Assembly: GCA_022419385.1 (NCBI GenBank)
Contig: JAJUBI010000004.1
Location: forward strand, 2,461,286 to 2,525,285
Reading direction: 5' to 3'
Source of the DNA: Paraconiothyrium sp. Pb-2020
Taxonomy: Eukaryota > Ascomycota > Dothideomycetes > Pleosporales > Didymosphaeriaceae
DNA length: 64,000 nucleotides
Position 1 is the first letter of the stretch. Every line of letters starts with the position of its first letter. The position numbers and the translations under genes are program-made. The notes beneath the pieces are model-generated. The model made no database searches. It was given only the letters and a program-made list of their open reading frames with translations, and had not been told where the DNA came from. Positions 35,487-45,201 of this stretch are shown in pieces.

Positions 35487-36183
35487 CTGCGCGACGGACG
35501 TTCGAGGCGGCGATGCACGGCGTGAGGCCCTATCATACAGACGCGGGCGGTCGGGCGGGCGTGTGGTGGTGTGCAGCCCCTCATTGTCATTGCAGCCTTT
35601 CAGCCCTGCCTCGCGTCGTAGCGTTTCGAGGGTGCAAGGGGCGTTGTTCCAGCGCCGTTCTAGTGCCATAACGGGACCCGCGTCATTTGCTGGCCGTCGT
35701 TTGCCTGTCCAGCAGTGTTGGGCTTGGTCTCTGGTGGTGGTGTTCTCAGCCTCCAGGGTGCAGCATCGTGAGGGTAGATATGAAACTCTGGAGTGGCAGA
35801 GCCGCCCGACGTTACATTGTGCGCGCAACGGGGACATAAGAATGGAGACTGGCGACGCGGAATGGACTGCACGTGACGGCGCTGCTATTATTAGCCATGC
35901 TAGCTGCTTGTTTGGGCGCCATGGATCAGCGCCCCAGTGTGGGCCCAGCAGACGGCAAAGGATAGTGGATGCACAAGGACGGTGATCTCGCGGCCAAGAT
36001 CTGACCCTACTCGCCTGCCTCGGACTGAACGCCTTCGCTGCCTCTTCTCTGCTGTCGTCTCCATGGATCGCTGAGAATACAACTCGCCGGAATGCTCTGC
36101 ACAGTGTCTCCACCGCCGCCCTGATCCACCGCCACGCCTACGTCGCCCATCGCCATCCCAGGCCGCGGAGCTGCCCCCAGAAG
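35487..36183. other. Upstream region of the DUF7165-like gene
   Basis: About 700 bp, GC-rich near 36000-36180. It probably contains the promoter and a long 5' leader of the plus-strand gene that starts at 36184, and the promoter of the minus-strand candidate. Long frames on the minus strand here are compositional shadows. Confidence 0.45.
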
Positions 36184-38991
36184 ATGGTGGGGACGAGAGC
36201 ACCGCACGACCACGGACCTACGCTGGCCATCCAGACACACTACAGCGGAAAGGCGCCTGCTGGCCATGATCGGAGAGGCGAGCCTGCGCGGGACGTCTAC
36301 GGACGCCCGCGCAACGCGTCGGTGAGCTCTGCGGACGAGGAGGACCAAGTCCACACCCACCTGTCGGCCTCGTCTGCCGGCAACACGGACATATCCTCGT
36401 CGAGTGGCATCTCCGGCAACTCGACCGCTCGCACCTCGACCATGACTGACGACGACCGGCCCAGCGCTGTTGGGCCTACGAGCCCCTCGCAGCATGCACA
36501 CCCCGCACTCACCGTCCTCGAACTCGTCTCCAACACGGCGTCCTCGTCGGCCCTGCCCGATGCTTTTGACTTCAACGTCTCGCGGAAGGGCAACTTTGTC
36601 GCTGTCTACTCGTCGTCCAACATCTGGCTGATCAAAACTACACAGCTGCCACGGCTGTGGGCGCGCACGCTGCAGGTCAAACGCAAGCCTGTAGCCATTG
36701 ACATCTCAGAAGATGGCTTTCTGTTGGCAGTTTTGTCCCGACCCTCGCAGGTGGACCTGTACGAGATACATGGCCAGCAGGATCGCCAGATCAAGAAGAG
36801 ACGGACCGTGTCTCTGGTGCACGAGGCTGCATCCGTCGCCATATCGCCCGACGGCCTCGTCATGATAACAGGAAATAAGTTCGGCATCGAGGTCACGGCT
36901 ATTGGCACCAATGCCCCCGAAACGGCTCATCGCACCCTCACAGGGTCAGTGGGCGACACCCTCGAATTTTCCGACGACGGCCGCACGCTGCTCATCACGA
37001 GTTACGCACGCAAATCCGCCAATTCCTCCCTCTATCTCTTGCCTGGCCTCTTCGACGGACCGCTCAACGAGGAGGGAGTACCTATCCCCGAATCGCCAGC
37101 CACCCTTTGGACGGGCTCGATGCTCTTTCCGGAAACCGCAAAGATAGCGCGGCAAGCCACGCTCCTTCCGGATGCAGACACGGGCCACGTCAGTGAGCTA
37201 TTTGCATTCAACGCGCAGGAAGATACGTGGGGCGTATACGATATTGCGACGAAGCGTTTTACCCAGCGAAAGATGTTCTTGCCTGATCAGCAGCGATGGA
37301 CGCGCTCCGAATTTGTCGACGATGCCATGCCCGCCGTTTCTCCCAATGCCGACTTGGCTGCAGTCTCGCTCAGGATGCGCGGCACTACTAGCATCTGGAT
37401 TTACCAAGTTCCCGAATGGGATTTTCAATCGACCACCAAAGCTGATCTTTCACCCATTCAGCCGTGCTTTTGCATCCCAATACTAAGTGACAGCCCCGAT
37501 ACCTATCAAGAAATCTGCGTTCTGCGATGGGTGACGATCAACTCCAAAGTACAGCGTCTGATCGCGGTCGGAAATTCCAGCACCGCGTCAGCGGACGAAG
37601 TGCCGGGCGCTTCAGCAGGATCAAGAGGTGTCGTAATCGTTCTGGATTTTGATAAGTCGAAGCCTGCTGGTAGTCCTATACCACGTCCTACGAAGACCGA
37701 GTATGATCTGGATCCGCTCTGCCCGGGAGAGATGCTACCAGAAGGGTCAATTGACTTTGAGCGTGAAGTGGAGCTAGTGAGGACTAGAACATTGGCCCAA
37801 CGTAGAGCTCAAGATGCCAATAATAGTGGCAGCCGCCGCAACTCCAGGATTGGCTCTGCACCCATTCGTGCGCGCACTTCAGCTAACAGGGAACGTCCTA
37901 CATCCATTCGCCGACCCACCGATGAGGATGAGCTGACCGCCGAAGAAGCCCAGGCTGCTTTCGAGATGCCCTACGACAATCAGCAGCCAAGGTCACAGAT
38001 GTCACTTGCAAGAGCCGCTACCGTAGCTGCAGTGTCTCCCGCCAATAGGCGGCATCTGAGAGCCCTTCCTTTCCGACCACTGGAATATCGACGAGCGGAT
38101 GGCATGCGAGAAATGCCACATGAAAGTGATGCTGACAACTGGGTTCCTCCACCACCAGCATACACTGCCACCGCCGCAGCCTCTCAAAGTGTCAGCCTAA
38201 GTCATCCCAATGGGGCACCACCCGTTTCAAGCGCCTCAGGTACCTCAACTAGTAACGCCGAGCCTGCAATACCTCCGGTCCCTGCCCTACCAACGAACCT
38301 GGCGCAGTTCATGCCTCCCATAGCACCAACTCATCCTTACCAGTCTCGAGGAGCTATGCAGTCGCAGTCATCGACCGACTTACCATCGACGTGGACAGTT
38401 TCACCAACCTTCGTCACGCCTCCGCAACAGCGGCGCCCGTCCCTATTACACCCCACTACATTTCCCAGTCCAGAAAACTCGAATGGTCGAAGGCGTAGTT
38501 CTACTGCTAGCCGTACTCCTCCACAACACATTGCTCCACAAATACCCAGGGTCCCATCGCAGCACCAATCCGCATACCGAGCAACGGCATCGCACTACAA
38601 CAACCCAACCCGGCCGAACACCCGCCCTAGCCTTCGAGGACGCAGGGCCATCGAAAGTACAATTGACCTACGGCCCCCGCCCATCGTTGACCCTTCGAAC
38701 GGCCGTAGAGGCTCTGCCCCAGCTGTGGGTCACATCCCACGCAGACCCCTACCCGCAGGTGCATCACCAAACCGCGTGAGCATGCCGCCACCGAATGCCA
38801 GGCGCAGCCTCCTCCCACGGCTGACGACGCGGAACGATGCGATACCGCAGCACGGCGTTGGACCACTCTCTGCGCCGCCAGGCGTTGACCCTGGACATAC
38901 GAGGACGCCTTCAAGATTGACTTTGAGAGGAGGGAACGCTGGCGAGAAAACGGGCAGCCCGAAGAAGAAAATTAACTGCGTTGTTATGTAG
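36184..38991 (+). CDS. DUF7165-like beta-propeller protein with C-terminal CaaX box
   Basis: A single exon of 935 residues. Residues 1-90 are Ser-rich and disordered. Residues about 95-460 show repeated WD40-like strand patterns (GNFVAVYSSSNIWLIKTTQLP, VAISPDGLVMITGNKFGIEV, LEFSDDGRTLLITSYA), as in the fungal DUF7165 family. The C-terminal half is Pro/Ser/Arg-rich and disordered. The protein ends KKKINCVVM: a CaaX box (Cys-Val-Val-Met) preceded by a polybasic run, which predicts farnesylation and attachment to the plasma membrane. A signalling scaffold is plausible but unproven. The start is the first ATG of the frame. Confidence 0.8.
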   Translation: MVGTRAPHDHGPTLAIQTHYSGKAPAGHDRRGEPARDVYGRPRNASVSSADEEDQVHTHLSASSAGNTDISSSSGISGNSTARTSTMTDDDRPSAVGPTSPSQHAHPALTVLELVSNTASSSALPDAFDFNVSRKGNFVAVYSSSNIWLIKTTQLPRLWARTLQVKRKPVAIDISEDGFLLAVLSRPSQVDLYEIHGQQDRQIKKRRTVSLVHEAASVAISPDGLVMITGNKFGIEVTAIGTNAPETAHRTLTGSVGDTLEFSDDGRTLLITSYARKSANSSLYLLPGLFDGPLNEEGVPIPESPATLWTGSMLFPETAKIARQATLLPDADTGHVSELFAFNAQEDTWGVYDIATKRFTQRKMFLPDQQRWTRSEFVDDAMPAVSPNADLAAVSLRMRGTTSIWIYQVPEWDFQSTTKADLSPIQPCFCIPILSDSPDTYQEICVLRWVTINSKVQRLIAVGNSSTASADEVPGASAGSRGVVIVLDFDKSKPAGSPIPRPTKTEYDLDPLCPGEMLPEGSIDFEREVELVRTRTLAQRRAQDANNSGSRRNSRIGSAPIRARTSANRERPTSIRRPTDEDELTAEEAQAAFEMPYDNQQPRSQMSLARAATVAAVSPANRRHLRALPFRPLEYRRADGMREMPHESDADNWVPPPPAYTATAAASQSVSLSHPNGAPPVSSASGTSTSNAEPAIPPVPALPTNLAQFMPPIAPTHPYQSRGAMQSQSSTDLPSTWTVSPTFVTPPQQRRPSLLHPTTFPSPENSNGRRRSSTASRTPPQHIAPQIPRVPSQHQSAYRATASHYNNPTRPNTRPSLRGRRAIESTIDLRPPPIVDPSNGRRGSAPAVGHIPRRPLPAGASPNRVSMPPPNARRSLLPRLTTRNDAIPQHGVGPLSAPPGVDPGHTRTPSRLTLRGGNAGEKTGSPKKKINCVVM

Positions 38992-39578
38992 GCGATGGAC
39001 TCGTCATTTATTTGAAGTCTGCAATTCGGAGTTGTATGTGATATTGAGATTTTGGCGTCCAGGAGTGCATTATATACCCACCGGTGTTTCTGGCGCGTCA
39101 TCGCAAAGCGGAAGATTTTATTTCCTGAGATATGGAGACGCGCAAGCGGGAGCGGCGAATAGCGACACAGCGAGTAGTCTAGATTGGCTGCGTGTCGAGG
39201 CGAATTCGAATTTCTTTTGTGACCGCCTACCGTCGTATTGCAACATGTGAAGACTTGTTTGAAATGTCGCGATAACGGTGGAAGCGGCAGTAATGCATCA
39301 GTGGCACAACGTCGATTGCGTGATGTTCCAACTATGGCGCAATATGCACAACAAATGCGCAAACCCTGATGGACAACCCGTCCTATAAGAGAGCAGTCTG
39401 CGCCCTTTCATGATTTGCATTGTTTTCTATTCCATCGTGGACGAACCTTACGTACTGGAACAAATGAATGCGTAAACAGCCAGCTCGCAACCCATGCATG
39501 TGTAACCAAACAAAAAAACAGAAGCCAGCCGCCAGATGTACGGAAAGACCGCAAAATGTCAAAAAGCAAGGTGAAGGA
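38992..39578. other. 3' region between the DUF7165-like gene and the tRNA
   Basis: No gene is visible. The minus-strand T-run at 39565-39561, just beyond the tRNA, fits an RNA polymerase III terminator. Confidence 0.5.
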
Positions 39579-39666
39579 AGCGGCGAACCAGAATTGAACT
39601 GGTGACCTTCAGGAACCACGAGTTTGGAGACTGCAGCCCGCTGCTCTACCACTGAGCTACCGCCGC
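39579..39666 (-). tRNA. tRNA, probably Cys (GCA), with an intron
   Basis: On the minus strand the 7-bp acceptor stem GCGGCGG pairs with TCGCCGC. A D-arm (GCTCAGTGGTAGAGC) with a perfect A-box (TAGCTCAGTGG) and a T-arm (ACCAG TTCAATT CTGGT) follow. The anticodon loop begins CTGCAG, giving anticodon GCA. About 15 extra bases after position 37 form an intron at the canonical place. The discriminator base is U, the identity base of tRNA-Cys. The top pair of the anticodon stem is a G-A mismatch. A TTTTT terminator lies 13 bases downstream. Tryptophan (CTCCAAA loop) was considered but gives a poor stem. Confidence 0.75.
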
Positions 39667-40227
39667 GGTTGATGTTGTTGATGACAACAAAGCCCTAATG
39701 AAATTATATATGCGCAAGCATTCCGAGAGTAGAGGAAAGATGCGACAAGCAGAATTTGAGTGCACACGATGAGGGACGAAGCGAGTGGCGAGGGTGGGGC
39801 TTAGTGCAGACTTGAGAGCACCAATACCGAATCGAGGCATAAGCGGTCAGGTTCCTTCTCCGAACCACCGTCTGGTTCATACATGCCGATTGAGTGTACG
39901 GTCTCGACGGCTTCAGCTTTTTTTGGACGCCTCCCGCTCCCGTGCCTTGTGCCCATAGCTCAATGGACGATATGTTCATCTCCATCGGAAAACAACAATC
40001 GCCCAACAATATGCACCACTTATTTCTACCGCGAAGTAAACGTCATTACTGCAATTCATACGTCTCTAACCTGCCGATGCTCAGGAACCGTATGCAATTG
40101 TACCTATCAGTCTGCCCGGCAGTCCATCACCAACTGCGACCGTGGGTATATCTGTCATGCTCCCCAACTTCTCATGCAATTTCACCATTCCTTTCTCCAT
40201 TTTTGCATCCCTGGTATTGGGTGTTCT
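39667..40227. other. Intergenic region
   Basis: Between the tRNA and the 3' end of the zinc transporter gene. The part nearest the tRNA is AT-rich (AATTATATATGCG near 39705), as expected upstream of a polymerase III gene. No other gene is seen. Confidence 0.5.
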
Positions 40228-41891
40228 CTACGCCCACTTGCCCAACAAAGACATTAGCGCCATGCCCGCAATCAAACAGAACATGGCAACACCGGTCCTC
40301 AGTACACCTGCACTTACAAGCCCACCATGCAGCCAATCTCTCGCAAGCATCTCATGAATACCCACCCACGCCAGGATGCCCGCACTCAGAGCATCCAGCG
40401 TGCCAATAGCAACGAGCGTCGAGGGGTCGCTTCCGTTGAATTTGTCGAGGACACCGATACCGATGGCCATGCCGATCGGCGTGACGAGGGTGAAACCGCC
40501 CGCCATGAGGCATTTCCAAAGTGTGGAGGCAGCCATGGGCGGGAGGCCTGCGAAGCAGGTTCCGAGCGCGAGACCTTCGAACATCTGGTGGAAGAGAATG
40601 ACGATGAAAAGGGTGATGAAGAAGGCGTCGCCCGAGACGACGAGGGTAATTCCGATGACTTTTCCAGATTAGCTTGAGCGCAACATTCGAAGAGGATGAG
40701 TCCTACGGAGAGAGTGGAAGATGATACCCGCTTCCAGTACAAGGACACTGATTTTGGCGTCCGCATCGCTGTGCAATTCTACGTGCTCGTTGTGACCGTG
40801 GGACGGGATAACGGCGCTGTTAGCAGGGCTGGCAGACTTTGCATCCCCGGTAGCGGTAGGAGGGGCACTGGCTTCCGCGTCTTGTCCGCTTCGTTTGCCC
40901 TGGCGCCAGAGCAGGAAGCGCTTGCTAATGTAGTCGACAAGGAACGAGAGGAACAGTCCAGCCATGAAGATGGCCGCTGTAGTACCCTCGTAGGGCAACT
41001 CGCCCAAGCATTCGTTGCTGAACATAAGATCCGCGTGCGTAAAGAGCTATTTTGAATCAGCATATCAGATCTTTATGAGACTTCGTGGACTAAACATACA
41101 TGCACAAAAGCCGTTGAAATGATGACACCTGTACCGAACTGCTTCGCAGCCACAAAGACAAGGCTTCGCTGCGACATACGCGTGAATCTCGTCATGATGA
41201 TTGGCGCGAAGGCCCCTAGACCACTGGTCACAAGGATGACGAAGAGAAGCCCTATACGGAGGGGTTTGTTGTACTCGCGGTCAATACGTTGGCAGGTAGA
41301 CTGTGTTTCTGCTTCACTCCCGCCAGTACAGTGTCTAAACAGTTTAGAACGATGGGTAGTGCCTTTCGTGAGAACAGGGTACTTACGGGACACCTGCATG
41401 CTCATGACAGTGTACTCCTTCATTTGCATGGCCCTCTTCGGTTTCGCCTTCATCGGTGTGTTCGTCCTCGCCTTCTGTAGCCTCGGCACCTTCGACAAGG
41501 ATCTGGACATCGTCGCCTGCAGAGTTGACACAGTAACTGGAAAGTTTAGCCATACGATCTCAGCAGTTGTAAAATTCAAGACCCACGTGCTGCTGCCATG
41601 CGTATGGCAGTCGGTGTAGTGTGCCTCAAATTCTTCGGTTGCTGTAGGCCCTATGACCTCGTATTCTGCAGTACCAGCTACGCAATACCTATATATGTCA
41701 GAAATGCGACTTCTTCATGGTGGCAGAACCACTTACTGTACGGTAGCATGAGCATGGCAATCTGAGACTGCTGTGATCGAAGGCGCTGCTGCGGAAGTTG
41801 ACGTCGGCGCTGGAGTGGTAGTCTGTGCAACAACGCTTGTGAAAAGTAAGACCAGGATGGCCGAGGCCGCAACTTTGGTATGTGAATGCAT
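40228..41891 (-). CDS. ZIP-family zinc transporter, ZrfC-like
   Basis: Six exons give 470 residues: 41891-41737, 41688-41587, 41536-41387, 41334-41100, 41046-40707 and 40658-40228. A signal-like N-terminus (ILVLLFTSVVA) leads into an extended ectodomain rich in His, Cys and acidic residues (HYTDCHTHGSSTYC, HTDEGETEEGHANEGVHCHE). This extended N-terminus is the hallmark of Aspergillus ZrfC, which works at alkaline pH. The ZIP core has VHLFTHADLM, a His-bearing loop (HGHNEHVELH), HSLLIG and the metal-site helix FHQMFEGLALG (His351, Glu355). It should import zinc at the plasma membrane. It is divergent from an Asp f 2/Pra1-like gene, the conserved zrfC-aspf2 arrangement. Confidence 0.92.
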
Positions 41892-43007
41892 CGTGTAGAT
41901 GTCCAACGCTTGAGTCGTTCCCGTAACCGCGTTTCGACTATTGCAGTTGCAAACGAGTAACGAACGACCGCCACTAATCTCGAGATTCAAGAATATAAGT
42001 TTCCGCTACTGAGAGTACACTAATGGAGAGATGTCGTTTCCGCCCACGGTGGGTTCTTCTGCCAAGCTCAGCGCATACCATGATGGCCATCCAAGGACTT
42101 GGCGCAAAGAGCTTCATTCGGTCGGACTACTGGATTCTCTCTCGGGCGATCCGAATCTTGGCATTATCCTTCCTACACTGAAGAGCTAGCGTCCGCCGTT
42201 GGTCTTGGGGTGGGCTTGGCAGTGAATGGGGCGTGGGTAGGACTTCACTGTGGGCCGATTAGGATGCACTTCAGCGGATACTCGGGTGAGAACTCATATG
42301 ATCTAGTAGAAATGTGTGTCATAGAGACACTGCAAAGAAAAAAAAGAAATACGTGGGTTTTGCAATACTGAACAAGTCGAAGGGTACCCAGGTATCTTAC
42401 TTCAGGACAAGCGAACAGCAAAAGACACAAGAAGACAAACAGTACAGCAATTGGAGCACCATAGGCTGCGCGGATATCTAAACATCTTGGAGGTGAGTAA
42501 CGCAGTCTGCAAGATCATGTAGTAGGAGGCAAAGGTAGCGCAGCCAACTTCCTGAACAGACCATTGTCTCCGACACTGTCAGCTGGTTGGTGGTCATGGC
42601 GGGTCCCAATATTTCTGGGCGTTAAAAACCATCTCCGTTCGCTCTGGACATCATGGTACTGTTATACCGCCACCTTCAACATTTATCAAGGCTTTCTTGA
42701 CTTTTCGGTCTTGGCTGGTCGCGATGAGCTTAGCGAATGCTACGCCTCGCTCTCTGGCTTTCTAACATTGGGTCGGGATGACAGGGAAAAACCATCACGG
42801 TGGACAAGTTTAGGATCCAAGCAGACATCTAGTGGACTATCAGGTTCGTATCAGGCTCGGCGCCGAAGTGACGTGACGTGAGGTCGCAAAGGGCAGGATA
42901 GCGTAGATCTATACTGAAAAGTATAAGAAGCATCGTACCTGCAGCAAGCATCAATCAGCATCGGACTGATTCGCCAACTCAAGATCTACAAAAAATCGAC
43001 ATATACA
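41892..43007. promoter_or_regulatory. Bidirectional zinc/pH-type promoter with five PacC-type sites
   Basis: The shared upstream region of the ZIP transporter and the Asp f 2/Pra1-like gene holds five GCCAAG sequences, matching PacC consensus GCCARG. One is on the plus strand at 42061, and four are on the minus strand at 42098, 42157, 42215 and 42710. Four fall within 160 bp, whereas about 0.5 would be expected by chance in the whole region. TGACGTGACGTGA at 42869-42881 is a CRE-like double motif, and TATAAG near 42920 is a candidate TATA element for the plus-strand gene. In Aspergillus fumigatus the orthologous pair is induced by alkaline pH and low zinc. Confidence 0.7.
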
Positions 43008-44044
43008 ATGGCTGTTTTTCGATCGACTATTCTCCTCTTCGCTGCCTCGGTTGTTGCCTCGCCAGCTCTGCTTCCCCGTCAAGCCAGCACTGTGACCGTC
43101 ACTGAGACAGCGTCTGCTGCAGCTCCTACGGCTTCTGCATGGAACTCTGGAGCCGTCGAAAACTTCCCCATCCATTCCTCGTGCAACGCAACAGAGGCTG
43201 CTCAGATCAAGAAGGGCCTTGGGGAGACGCTGACCATTGTGCGACACGCACGTGATCACATCCTGCGATGGGGCAACTCAAGCGAGATCTACCAGAAGTA
43301 CTTTGGTAACGCCAGCACTGGTGAGCCAATTGGCTGGTATACCAAGATCGCGGATGGCGATAAGGCAGGCGTGTTGTTCCGATGCGACAATCCCGATGGC
43401 AACTGCGCTCAAGAAGGTGAAATCAATCCAGACCGTAACGCGTATTCGAGCACTGACACAATTGCAGGCTGGGCTGGCCATTGGCGTGGTGAGAATGCTA
43501 CTTCCGAAACCGTGATTTGTCCGCTCTCATACGAAGTACGCAAGCCTCTCGAGGCGCTGTGCGGCTTTGGCTGGGACGTTGCCAATGGCGCGACCAACTT
43601 TTACTGGGCATCTGATCTGTTGCATCGTCTCCTTCACATCCCTAAAGTTGGTGAAGGTATTGTCGAGCACTATGCGGAAGACTACGCAAGCGTCATTGAG
43701 CTTGCGCAGACAGAGTCCAACCTCTCTGTGAGGGACAGCGATACGCTGCAACTGTTCGCCCTTGAAGTGTACGCGTACGACATTGCGGTTCCCGGCGAAG
43801 GCTGTGCTGGAAAATTTACTGCTACGAGCTCCGAGGCTGCGAGTGCAACCAATGCAGCTGCAAGCTCCAGCAGTGCCGAAGCTGCAAGTGCGACCGAAAC
43901 ACCTTCGCCCACTCTAAGCGAAGCTCCTTCAGCGACTTCGGCCGCAGCTGCTGTAAGTACTTGATATGTTTCCAGATATAGATCAAGGCTGACATATACT
44001 AGGAGTGTCACACCCACGCTGATGGGGTAGTGCACTGCTCTTAA
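43008..44044 (+). CDS. Asp f 2/Pra1-like secreted zinc-binding protein (zincophore)
   Basis: Exons 43008-43952 and 44003-44044 give 328 residues. A signal peptide (STILLFAASVVASPALLPRQ) precedes a domain of about 220 residues of the Asp f 2/Pra1 family. It includes HSSCNATEAAQIKKGL, VRHARDHILRWGN (His80, His84), AGHWRGENATSE, and the metallopeptidase-like HRLLH (206-210), which lacks the catalytic Glu of HExxH. A Ser/Ala-rich linker follows. The tiny last exon encodes ECHTHADGVVHCS, the conserved C-terminal Cys/His zinc-binding tail of the family; without splicing at 43953 it would be lost. The family captures zinc outside the cell and passes it to the transporter encoded next door. Asp f 2 is also a known allergen and binds complement regulators. 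Confidence 0.9.
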
Positions 44045-45201
44045 TTAGCACGAGGATGGCGGTATAGACACATATGATAGATGATTAATGCCACGGATGT
44101 AATGGTTCTACAGATGCTATCCAGAATGCTCCAATTCGTCACCGTATTACTCGGAATGGCTCTTCATCTTTACAACAAATGTTCAAACAGGTCCTTCGCA
44201 AAGCCTTCTCTCCCACCAATTTATGGCTGTGGAGCCCTATCTTTGAATTAGAGAAGGCTAAACATTTTAGACTTTAAAATAGGGCACAAAGTCAACAAAA
44301 TTAGCTTACTCACATTGATAGGTCAATATCTGGTGGATACGTGAATTACTATGCACCTGAGATATATCTCTATGTACAGCTCGGAGAACAGATTACATCG
44401 ACCGCGTGTGTCGGTGGCATTGAATTCGGACTGCTCCTTAGCATTATTGCCTGCTGTGCCTCACGCATCATCTGCGTCGTTTTTCCAACCCCAAGGGTTG
44501 GTTGTGTGCTGTGCCGCGTTGAAGTTCTAGACTACGTCACAACCGTGATTGATCATCAACTAGCCTTACCGGTAGCGCGTTTGTATTACCGATAGCCGTT
44601 GCCGATTACATGTCGTGCATATATACACTCCCTGGCCCGCCCCTGTTGCCACACCTACTACCAGTCCGAGCGCGTCCTATCCACGCGGCGAGATATGAGC
44701 GGCCGGCGCGCGGAGACTGTGCCACATCACTGCACCATCGAGACACGCCACAAGGCTTAATGAAAAGCCTCAATGAGTCGTTGAATATGCTTCCTAGCGG
44801 CACAATCTGTGCGCTGAATCCGGCATCTTCGTATCCGATGTGCAGCTGGGGCACAGCAGTTGTTCTTTTTGGGATCGGACAGATGTTGACCACTTTCACT
44901 TCATTGGCAGGCAAGCAAATTATCAATCACTAGAATACTGGATAAATTGTACACGAATCAGACGGCACACATGACCTGTCTTTGTCCACAAAGGTGGACG
45001 CACGAGAACTCGCATTCCCGGCCTTGATGTGGCGTAGCAACACGTCTAAACCTCGACATAAGGTCTTATCTGCTATCACAATGTTTCTCACAATCGACGT
45101 ACGTATGTTTCTCGGCAGCTAGCGTCAAGGAAACCATATTGCCGTGGTCTTGCTCATCTCCCCTCCAGCACTTTCTTGTTTTGAGCTCATTGCGGGCGAA
45201 G
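44045..45201. other. Intergenic region
   Basis: About 1.15 kb with only short, unrecognised frames on both strands. It contains the 3' end of the zincophore gene and the upstream region of the P450 gene. Confidence 0.5.

Noticed and set aside
35046..36113. 355-codon minus-strand open frame
   Set aside because: Most of it lies in GC-rich leader sequence of the plus-strand gene and has no coherent protein character. Only its last third, with a signal peptide, was kept as part of a spliced candidate.
39618..39640. tRNA-Trp reading of the tRNA (CTCCAAA loop)
   Set aside because: The anticodon stem around that loop does not pair, whereas the GCA reading with an intron fits all other arms and the U discriminator.
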